Origin: Dunaliella salina
Taxonomy: Eukaryota; Chlorophyta; Chlorophyceae; Chlamydomonadales; Dunaliellaceae
Assembly: GCA_002284615.2 (NCBI GenBank)
Contig: MU069437.1
Coordinates: 230,395-243,119 of the forward strand
DNA length: 12,725 nucleotides
Direction of reading: 5' to 3'
A program made the translations under genes and the position numbers. Position 1 is the stretch's first letter. Every line of letters begins with the position of its first letter. The notes beneath the pieces were generated by a model. The model was not told the origin of the DNA, did no database searches, and was given only the letters and a program-made list of their open reading frames with translations. Below, piece by piece: positions 7,191 through 12,301 of the stretch.

Positions 7191-7673
7191 CAGGCCATTC
7201 AGAATAATGACACTGACATAAGCTTCCCATTCGTAAACCTTGAAGGCAATCCTTTTCATGACACCACCTGGCTTGCCTTTGAGGAAACTTCCTGCACTCG
7301 TGCAAATGCATCTACACGTCTGAACCCACCTGCCATAAAGCTTAAACACTTCTCCAACCTCCATTATGCTTTACGGAAACACATGCACTCAAAACACAGA
7401 CTTGGAAAGGCCAACACCAACACAGGGTACTACTCTTTCTACCAAAGTTTACCTCCTCGCATCCACAAAAACATCAGCATTGCCTTCTGGACCATGTCAA
7501 CACTCTCTTTCAAAATGAGGCAAACATTTAAGTACCGCACAGGTGCCCTCTTCAATCAAAGACACGTGGTGCGCTTCAAAATTTCCACCAGCCCACAATG
7601 CCCCCTCTGTGGGGAACTTGACAGTGCCCTTGAAATCTTATCAGGATGTAAAAATGCTACCATGTCTGGTAAC
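7191..7673 (+). pseudogene. LINE region after RNase H, with decayed Cys/His knuckle
   Basis: In the same frame as the end of the RNase H domain this reads G-N-P-F-H-D-T-T-W-L-A-F-E-E, L-R-K-H-M-H-S-K-H-R-L-G, G-Y-Y-S-F-Y-Q-S-L-P-P-R, K-Y-R-T-G-A-L-F-N-Q-R-H-V-V-R-F-K and C-P-L-C-G-E-L-D-S-A-L-E-I-L-S-G-C. The last part is a C-x2-C...(H)-x4-C knuckle (first Cys at 7599-7601) in which the His I would expect before I-L-S-G-C is Glu. Such knuckles usually lie just before a restriction-like nuclease in LINE proteins and probably bind nucleic acid. The frame is broken at 7674 by antisense copy B and resumes at 7925. Confidence 0.78.
7667..7673. repeat. Left target-site duplication of copy B (TGGTAAC)
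   Basis: TGGTAAC flanks the A-rich end of the inserted element here and recurs at 7923-7929 on the other side, as expected from target-primed insertion. Confidence 0.7.
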
Positions 7674-7922
7674 AAAAAAAGAAAAAGAAAAGTCTACGCA
7701 AGCCAAAGGCCGCGTGCATTAAGGGAAGAACCCCAAACAAAAGTTAAAGTTAAAGGCCTCACCAGGGGGCCCTTTACCTAAACTAGACAAAACTAGCCTA
7801 GGAGAGAGCAAGAGACAGAACTGATGGGGATCCGAAGGATTGCTAGCCATGCCCCTGAGAGCTCAGACTCTCCTTCTTCCATCCTCAACCACCGCCGTAC
7901 GCCCAGCAAACCCCCTCCCAGA
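7674..7922 (-). mobile_element. 5'-truncated type 2 LINE 3' end nested in antisense (copy B)
   Basis: About 249 bp on the minus strand, closely similar to 513-760. It contains the last codons of the nuclease protein (a decayed form of the SNPPDPH end), the UTR with CCTAGGCTAGTTTTGTCTAG and the CCTTAATGCACGCGGCC tail, ending in a T/C tract that appears as AAAAAAAGAAAAAGAAAAG from 7674. TGGTAAC duplicates flank it. It sits exactly between the knuckle and the nuclease part of the host LINE, whose protein similarity continues on both sides. Insertion therefore postdates the host copy. Confidence 0.85.
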
Positions 7923-7929
7923 TGGTAAC
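7923..7929. repeat. Right target-site duplication of copy B (TGGTAAC)
   Basis: Second copy of the heptamer at 7667-7673. Host coding sequence (T-E-R-H-N-V-A-S-R) resumes from within it. Confidence 0.7.
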
Positions 7930-8235
7930 TGAGCGACATAATGTTGCCAGCAGAATCCTCCTAAAAGCCATCAACAAAAGCCCTCTTGGGGCAGGTATTG
8001 CCTTAATGGACATTGGCAGAGCAGACCGTCTTGCCTTGTAAGACCTACAGATCCCAGAACATGCTACTAATAGAAACCTCCCCAAATATATTTTCCCGCG
8101 CCGCTTCCCTGATAAGGATAGGCTCACTTCCATCCGGCTTGATGCTCTATTAGTAATTCCTCTGAAAAGGGCGCCAAGGTCAAATCCTTGTTATGAATTG
8201 AGAAGTACAGGGGGGACAAGGGAGGACTCAGCACC
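7925..8235 (+). pseudogene. LINE restriction-like nuclease region, first part
   Basis: The frame reads V-T-E-R-H-N-V-A-S-R-I-L-L-K-A-I, S-P-L-G-A-G-I-A-L-M-D-I-G-R-A-D-R-L-A, a TAA at 8039-8041, I-P-E-H-A-T-N-R, K-Y-I-F-P-R-R-F-P-D-K-D-R-L-T-S and R-L-D-A-L-L-V, then a Gly/Arg/Ser linker. It is nearly identical to 12338-12620. Two informative differences from that copy are a stop in place of Gln (TAA for CAA) and Leu in place of Pro in the S-R-P-D-A-L-L motif, the likely first half of the nuclease active site. The linker is cut by copy D at 8236 and the protein continues at 8546. Confidence 0.82.
8230..8235. repeat. Left target-site duplication of copy D (AGCACC)
   Basis: AGCACC precedes the A/G tract of the insertion and recurs at 8540-8545. 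The uninterrupted sister copy near 12628 has AGCGCC followed by AGCC, so the host is continuous when the insert and one AGCACC are removed. Confidence 0.75.
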
Positions 8236-8539
8236 AAAAAGAAAAGAAAAGAAAAATTATGCAGGCAGTGAAAACACTCCCCACATCAATTAAGGAAAAG
8301 GGGATACCTAGGGCCGAGGCACCGTGTATCCGCTTCACCAAGAGAAAGCAGAAAAAAGAAGTCAATGGGGATTGGGTGGGTTACTAGCAGTAGCCCATGC
8401 CTGACCTTGTTGGGAGTTGAAAAAGTTGTCCTCAAGAGCGCGTCTGGTGCTGGCAAGTTTAAGCATACAGGACAGAATGAGCATGAAGCTTCCGAGCAAG
8501 CTTGGTGGCTTTGATAGTGTCAAGACCAAGCTCCTTTAG
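8236..8539 (-). mobile_element. 5'-truncated type 2 LINE 3' end nested in antisense (copy D)
   Basis: Read on the minus strand it begins inside the nuclease protein (K-E-L-G-L-D-T-I-K-A-T-K-L-A-R-K-L-H-A-H), loses frame by a 2-base deletion relative to the host after S-V-L-Y-A, and ends A-T-A-S-N-P-P-N-P-H with a stop at 8362-8364. A UTR of about 125 nt follows, with CCTTAATTGATGTGGGGAGTG and the TTTTTCTTTTC tail. It lies in the linker of the host nuclease, flanked by AGCACC. Because the host's own 3' end lies about 300 bp downstream in the opposite sense, the two form a long inverted repeat. Confidence 0.88.
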
Positions 8540-8545
8540 AGCACC
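8540..8545. repeat. Right target-site duplication of copy D (AGCACC)
   Basis: Second copy of the hexamer at 8230-8235. Host sequence resumes with AGCAAAAGGCACCCC. Confidence 0.75.
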
Positions 8546-8987
8546 AGCAAAAGGCACCCCACCCACACTCAAGGCTCGTGACCCCAGTCAGCTCCACCCA
8601 GATCAGCGACACATCCATGGATGGCCGTGGCCACCTTGTAGAAGTCAAATACTGTGAGGACACCCGGCCTTACAGCCAGCTTAAGGCCTCCAAGCAGCAG
8701 TACCGCGACCTTTGCCATCATCTTTCTAGGGCTTCAGCTCAAGTCATCCTCCATACTAGCCTGCTAGGTGTGGGAGGAGTCATCTACACCCTGCAGACAT
8801 TGGAGCCTCTTAAGGAGCTTGGTCTTTCGAGGCCACCAACTTGAAGCTTGTCCGGAAGCTTCATGCTCATTCTGTCCTGTATGCTTACAAACTTGCTAGC
8901 ACTAGATGCACACTTGAGAAAACCTTGTTCAACTCTCAACAAGGTCAGGCACGGGATACTGCTAGTAACCCACCTGATCCCCAATGA
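8546..8987 (+). pseudogene. LINE restriction-like nuclease, C-terminal part
   Basis: After the linker the frame gives A-R-D-P-S-Q-L-H-P-D-Q-R-H, a frameshift near 8615, then H-L-V-E-V-K-Y-C-E-D-T-R-P (E-V-K at 8641-8649), Q-Y-R-D-L-C-H-H-L-S, V-I-L-H-T-S-L-L-G-V-G-G-V-I-Y and L-K-E-L-G-L. A second frameshift comes near 8832, followed by L-V-R-K-L-H-A-H-S-V-L-Y-A-Y-K-L-A-S-T-R and A-S-N-P-P-D-P-Q, with a stop at 8985-8987. The E-x-K strand after an upstream R-P-D-type strand fits the PD-(D/E)xK fold. In early-branching LINEs a nuclease of this kind nicks the target DNA to prime reverse transcription. The family assignment is inference from motif and position; the frame is broken. Confidence 0.78.
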
Positions 8988-9115
8988 CTTCTTTCTTCTG
9001 CTTCCTCTTGGTGAAGAGGATACACGGTGCCTTGGCCCTAGGTATCCCCTTTTCCTTGATTTTTGTGGGGAGTGTTTTCACTGCCTGCGTAGTTTTTCTT
9101 TTCTTTTATTTTCTC
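8988..9115 (+). other. 3' UTR and conserved tail of the host type 2 LINE (copy E)
   Basis: CTTCTTTCTTCTGCTTCCTCTTGGTGAAG is followed by CCCTAGGTATCCCC, CCTTGATTTTTGTGGGGAGTG and CCTGCGTAGTTTTTCTTTTC. This is the same order of blocks as in copy D and, in part, in copies C, F and G. The T/C tract at about 9090-9115 ends the element. Confidence 0.78.
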
Positions 9116-9505
9116 TGGGAGGAAACCCAACGGTATCACAGGAAGTGGTGCCCTTACCATGCTCAGGTTTTGCAAAAATGCGATTGGCACACTGTGTGCA
9201 CACACAGTGCGCACATGTGCGCACAATGAAGAGCACATTGTTGTAGAGTGCCCTTCTCAGGATCTGACAGATTTGCGCACTCAGTTCCACCATTTGTTCA
9301 GCTGTGCACCTCTATGTAGTCCAACACGCCTTAGAGACTTCATGAACCAAGCAAATGTCTTAGCATTAGCCAAGTTTGTGTCTGCACGCTTGAGATGCTG
9401 TGCCTGAGTTTCACGCACTGCTTCAATCTTTTGTCTGGACTGGTCTGGTTACAGGCCTCTGTGTTTCCACTCAGCTGCCGTGGTAGGCAAATAAAGCAAT
9501 GTAAC
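9116..9505 (+). pseudogene. Type 1 LINE protein, C-terminal fragment
   Basis: From 9159 the frame reads M-L-R-F-C-K-N-A-I-G-T-L, then C-A-H-N-E-E-H-I-V-V-E-C-P-S-Q-D-L, F-H-H-L-F, L-R-D-F-M-N-Q-A-N-V-L-A-L-A-K-F-V, with a stop at 9405-9407. E-H-I-V-V-E-C-P is the H-x4-C half of a LINE C-terminal knuckle, and D-F-M-N-Q-x-N is the equivalent of the F-L-x-Q-x-N signature of the other type 1 copies. The first Cys pair is blurred by CA/GT-repeat growth (9191-9224). After the stop come AATAAA (9490-9495) and TGTAAC (9500-9505), immediately before the next LINE copy begins. The fragment is truncated on its 5' side at or near the tail of copy E. Confidence 0.72.
9207..9224. repeat. Perfect 18-bp palindrome, alternating purine-pyrimidine
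   Basis: GTGCGCACATGTGCGCAC is its own reverse complement and alternates purine and pyrimidine throughout, as in Z-DNA-prone or cruciform-prone DNA. A near-palindrome (ACTGTGTGCACACACAGT, 9191-9208) overlaps its left side. Confidence 0.93.
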
Positions 9506-10345
9506 CTTATCTTAAGATCCATGCTAGGCGTCAGGCCCTCATATCCTTCTTGGAGTGTTGTGTGAGAGTGTGGAAATGGGCCCATACAGTTTAACTGGTT
9601 CAGAGCCTGAGCACGCCTGTATAACTCCCTCACTCACTGCAACAGTACTCTTCAACACAATGTTTTCCACGCAGACATCTCTCTTAGCAACAGGAATCCT
9701 TCTTGCTGGTCTTCCACCCTCTGCTCGGCACCAATGGACTACATCACGCTAAAGTTTTTCAACAGCAAATCCGCACTGGGAATCCTTTAAATTTGAGTAA
9801 GCTTGTTATTGGTCTCAGAGCGCAACATCTGGCATGCTAAAGACAATTTTTCAACCATCATCCACATGATGTCAACAGCAAAGAAATTACTTATCATCAC
9901 TGGTGTGCCCTTCCAACAAAAGATGTGCATGTGACACATGCTCCTTACACTCTGCACAAAGATTTGTCTCTGGACTTTTACCCAAACATTTTGCCCGCAG
10001 CGTGGCCAGATTTTGGCTCTGTGTCTACACTTAGAGGGCTGAGCGAGCCACTTGGGGTAACAATATTTTTCCGACATGTGATTTTTGTGATGCTCAGGAT
10101 GACGTCCAAGATGAACTGCATGTTATATTTAAATGCACCAACCCTTAATTTTCCAACCTCAGGCGGAAATATATTTTGTTATTTTCTGGACCTCTCCTCT
10201 GCCTCTCTTCTCCATCTTTTTGGATGGCTCCGTACTTGTCTGTATCTCACAACATCCAGTCGCATGATATGTTTCGTTTCTTGAACCAGAGCAACAATAA
10301 GCTTTATTTTTTCTCCATGAGCTCTTTCTTTTTATCAACAGGCCG
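9506..10345 (+). pseudogene. Type 1 LINE protein, RT thumb end to C-terminus
   Basis: The copy starts inside the protein: I-L-R-S-M-L-G-V-R, an in-frame TGA, C-G-N-G-P-I-Q-F-N-W-F-R-A, Y-N-S-L-T-H-C-N-S, H-A-D-I-S-L-S-N-R and C-W-S-S. After a frameshift it gives F-Q-Q-Q-I-R-T-G-N-P-L-N-L-S and L-R-A-Q-H-L-A. Further on come Y-H-H-W-C-A-L-P-T-K, V-T-H-A-P-Y-T-L, and a good knuckle, C-D-F-C-D-A-Q-D-D-V-Q-D-E-L-H-V-I-F-K-C (Cys 10077-10079 and 10086-10088, His 10119-10121, Cys 10134-10136). The last recognisable block is F-L-N-Q-S-N-N-K-L-Y-F-F near 10280-10315. It has several stops and shifts. It begins directly after TGTAAC of the preceding copy. Confidence 0.85.
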
Positions 10346-10509
10346 GCAGTCAGTCGGTACGATCATAGGCCTTTTTATCCTTGCAATCATGAAAGGCTGC
10401 ACGAAGCTTGAGATCCATCTGTATATGACAGCTTTTTCCCTTCCAGCCTAGCAGCACATTGTTACTGGCGGCTTATCTTGTTAACACTTATCAGAGTTAT
10501 GTTCTTCTC
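10346..10509. other. Short unassigned spacer
   Basis: No motif recognised. It may include the 3' UTR of the preceding type 1 copy. Confidence 0.4.
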
Positions 10510-10745
10510 AAATATCCAGAACATTGTGCGGAAACTTGAAAGGGTATCCTTCTGGGATGTAACTCTCTGCAATCCTGGCGAGGTGCGACCAGATAACTTT
10601 TGCAACCTTGTTCCATGGAGAGTGCCACTACATGTGATCCTCAACATTTTGACACTGGGCTCTGCACAAGAAATACATGTCCTTCTCCAGATGAAATTAG
10701 TCCACAAGATTATTTTGGCTTGGTAACAGGCACCTCCTGCTTCAG
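10510..10745 (-). pseudogene. Fragment of a third LINE type with Cys/His knuckle (minus strand)
   Basis: One minus-strand frame reads K-D-M-Y-F-L-C-R-A-Q-C-Q-N-V-E-D-H-M, a TAG, W-H-S-P-W-N-K-V-A-K-V-I-W-S-H-L-A, then F-K-F-P-H-N-V-L-D-I and a stop. The C-x3-C...E-x-H...(C/S)-P-W-N-x-x-x-x-V-(I/W)-W pattern resembles the zinc-knuckle region found after the RT in many non-LTR elements; the final Cys would be Ser here (TCT for TGT). It is unlike the knuckles of types 1 and 2. A different minus-strand frame is open for 133 codons across the same bases but lacks the motif. Confidence is moderate because only one motif supports the call. Confidence 0.5.
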
Positions 10746-10835
10746 CTAAACTGCCTTTGTAGGCAGGTACAGCTGTGTACCGGTATTGTATCTTAGTTTT
10801 TTCACGAGCTTGGTATTTGTCTGTACAAATCACAC

Positions 10836-11239
10836 TTGCAGGCAGCAAAGCCATTACGTCCATTCATGGCCAGGACCACCAGGGTTAAAAATGTTGTTCA
10901 TGAACACAACCTTGCCAATAAATTACAAGCCCAGGTTTGGCTTCTCAAGACCTATGCTATTCCTGCTGGTATGTACGGGAGTCCAATTTGGGCCCCCCTT
11001 TCAGGTAAAGAGATGGACAATCCCCTCCAGTGACAGTGCTGAAAAGGTTGCTGGGAGTTAGAGACACCACTCTTCCTTGGTCAGTTACGCAAGAGTTGCT
11101 CTGGAGCCCCTTCAATTCAACTGTTTTTTTGCAGCTATGGGCAAACACAAATCTTTCACTCATTGCAACAGCTGCACAGCGAGAGAGGTTTTGCGCCAGG
11201 TCCCTAAGGAGTGAACAGGAAAGCAGTGACTTACCATTA
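10836..11239 (+). pseudogene. Type 1 LINE reverse transcriptase, thumb region
   Basis: The frame reads H-E-H-N-L-A-N-K-L-Q-A-Q-V-W-L-L-K-T-Y-A-I-P-A-G-M-Y-G-S-P-I-W-A-P, then G-K-E-M-D-N-P-L-Q and a TGA. It shifts to V-L-K-R-L-L-G-V-R-D-T-T and shifts again to L-E-P-L-Q-F-N-C-F-F-A-A-M and H-C-N-S-C-T-A-R-E-V-L. These match the thumb of the copy at 5695 and the opening of the copy at 9506. At least two frameshifts disable it. Similarity is lost near 11230, where a LINE tail (copy G) begins; the same protein resumes about 120 bp later. Confidence 0.82.
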
Positions 11240-11345
11240 TTGTGGTGGAGGGGGCTCACGGCTCTTTATGAGCCAATGTACCTCCTCTCCCTTTATTGAT
11301 GTAGGGAGAGTTTCTCTGCCTACGTAGTTATTCTATTCTTTCATC
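11240..11345 (+). mobile_element. Short type 2 LINE 3' tail inserted in a type 1 LINE (copy G)
   Basis: CTCACGGCTCTTTATGAG, CCTTTATTGATGTAGGGAGAG and CCTACGTAG repeat copy F (4658-4759) with few differences, and a decayed T-rich tract ends it. Type 1 coding precedes and follows it, so it looks like a very short 5'-truncated insertion of about 100 bp. Similar bases flank it (CCATTATTGTGG at 11234 and TCATCATTGGTG at 11343), but I would not call them a certain target-site duplication. Confidence 0.7.
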
Positions 11346-11789
11346 ATTGGTGCGGAAGGCCTTTCAATCAAACAGCGCGCACACCCCCTTGAATCCCATC
11401 ATATTTATCTAAATATCTGGATAAAGGAGTCATGAGGAATGTGAGTAGGTTTAGGCTTCGTGCCCACTGCTTGAAGCTTGAGTCCAGTAAATGGCTGGGT
11501 GGTTCAAACATTTGTGACAAGTGTGAGTGTGCTGAAGTCCAGGACGAGAAACATGTTCTCTTCTATTGCAATTGCCTTGAGATGTGTGCACAGAAAATGC
11601 AAGGACTTGCTCATTGATCTTTTCAAAACATCACATACTTTTGCCCAGCTTCCAAATACTGACTTTATTCCTTTCTTGGCAAGCTTTCATGCTTTGACTG
11701 GTCTTGAGATCAATGCTTTTTTAAATCAAGACTACTACGAGTTCTCAACTTTTTGGTCAAAATTGGTTTCAATTTTTAATGCTGGTTGA
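11346..11789 (+). pseudogene. Type 1 LINE protein, knuckle and C-terminus
   Basis: After A-F-Q-S-N-S-A-H-T and a frame change, the sequence reads K-Y-L-D-K-G-V-M-R-N-V-S-R-F-R-L-R-A-H-C, L-E-S-S-K-W-L-G-G and an intact knuckle, C-D-K-C-E-C-A-E-V-Q-D-E-K-H-V-L-F-Y-C (Cys at 11513-11515, last Cys at 11567-11569). A shift near 11590 then leads to K-D-L-L-I-D-L-F-K, I-N-A-F-L-N-Q-D-Y-Y-E-F and a stop at 11787-11789. It is the best preserved knuckle in the window. This is the downstream half of the copy that starts at 10836. A segment that normally lies between the thumb and K-Y-L seems to be missing, beyond what copy G displaced. Confidence 0.85.
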
Positions 11790-11858
11790 GATTATTTCTC
11801 CAGCAGTCGATCAGCCAGAGTCTCGGGCAGTAGGCTATCAACTTTTGATTTTTGTAAC

Positions 11859-12020
11859 CCCTGGAAAGGTTTTACATGCTGACACACGATTGAGCTCCAG
11901 ATCTGATGATATCTGGTCCTCTCACGTATGCACTCAGGATATGGCAGTGCCCTTTAAGCGCAACAATCTGCCAGCTGAACAACTTGGACAAGGTGCTGTG
12001 TCTCAGTGGTTGCCCAAAAC
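11859..12020 (+). pseudogene. Type 1 LINE protein, short internal fragment
   Basis: The frame gives G-K-V-L-H-A-D-T-R-L-S-S-R-S-D-D-I-W-S-S-H-V, then F-K-R-N-N-L-P-A-E-Q-L. This matches the stretch after the RT thumb in type 1 (compare H-A-D-I-S-L-S-N-R...C-W-S-S at 9660-9710). It starts just after TGTAAC at 11853-11858, which suggests another head-to-tail junction. The open frame continues to 12459, but the later residues look random and come from other sequences. Confidence 0.7.
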
Positions 12021-12301
12021 TGATGCTTTGGATCTACCTAATACTGCTGCCTTGTATCCTGTTGTTTGCAGACACATGCGTAAATTGCAGGGATGGGTCA
12101 TTCGTGATACGCGTATTTCAAAGAACGCTAAAAATGGCCTTAAATTCGCGAATCGTAAAATCCGCTGGTTGGAATGCGCGGTAAAATTTGTCAATGAAAA
12201 TTGCTTCTGCTGCATTTCCTTCTTCACTGGCTCCAGCTGCTCCCCAGGTGCTGTGCAGCTGGCCACCCTAGAGCCAGCAACTTACAAGAGATGCTGTCTG
12301 A
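12021..12301. other. About 280 bp unassigned, with a CpG-rich patch
   Basis: No LINE motif recognised. Around 12100-12190 CpG is frequent, unlike the neighbourhood, and the perfect palindrome ATTCGCGAAT lies at 12144-12153. It could be an unrelated short repeat or a remnant of coding or regulatory DNA. Confidence 0.4.

Larger units (their letters stand above)
5695..9115 (+). mobile_element. Long decayed type 2 LINE with two nested antisense insertions
   Basis: The plus-strand pieces at 5695-6760, 6793-7673, 7925-8235 and 8546-8987 read as successive parts of one LINE polyprotein. They are separated only by point frameshifts, stops and two inserted elements. Domain order is RT thumb, an unassigned conserved block, RNase H, a Cys knuckle and a PD-(D/E)xK-like C-terminal nuclease ending in SNPPDPQ, then a UTR of about 130 nt with the T/C tail. 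The N-terminal part (any endonuclease, and the RT palm and fingers) is missing, as expected of 5' truncation by target-primed reverse transcription. LINEs with both RNase H and a restriction-like nuclease are known in algae: the Dualen/RandI group encodes a restriction-like and an APE nuclease. This element may be related, but the clade is an inference. Confidence 0.75.
8236..9115. repeat. Large inverted repeat, arms of about 300 bp
   Basis: The left arm 8236-8539 and the right arm at about 8812-9115 are reverse complements with scattered mismatches and small indels, separated by a loop of about 270 bp. They are the 3' ends of copy D and of the host LINE. A transcript through this region could fold into a long hairpin. 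Confidence 0.9.

Noticed and set aside
8236..8987. Twin-priming inversion of one LINE
   Set aside because: Twin priming would give a single 3' tail; both arms here carry a stop codon, UTR and tail.
8236..9115. Foldback or DNA transposon with terminal inverted repeats
   Set aside because: The arms are two 3' ends of the same LINE in opposite sense, one bounded by its own AGCACC duplication. Nested insertion explains it fully.
10462..10863. 133-codon minus-strand open frame
   Set aside because: The recognisable knuckle motif is in a different minus-strand frame, so this one is probably a shadow of a decayed LINE.
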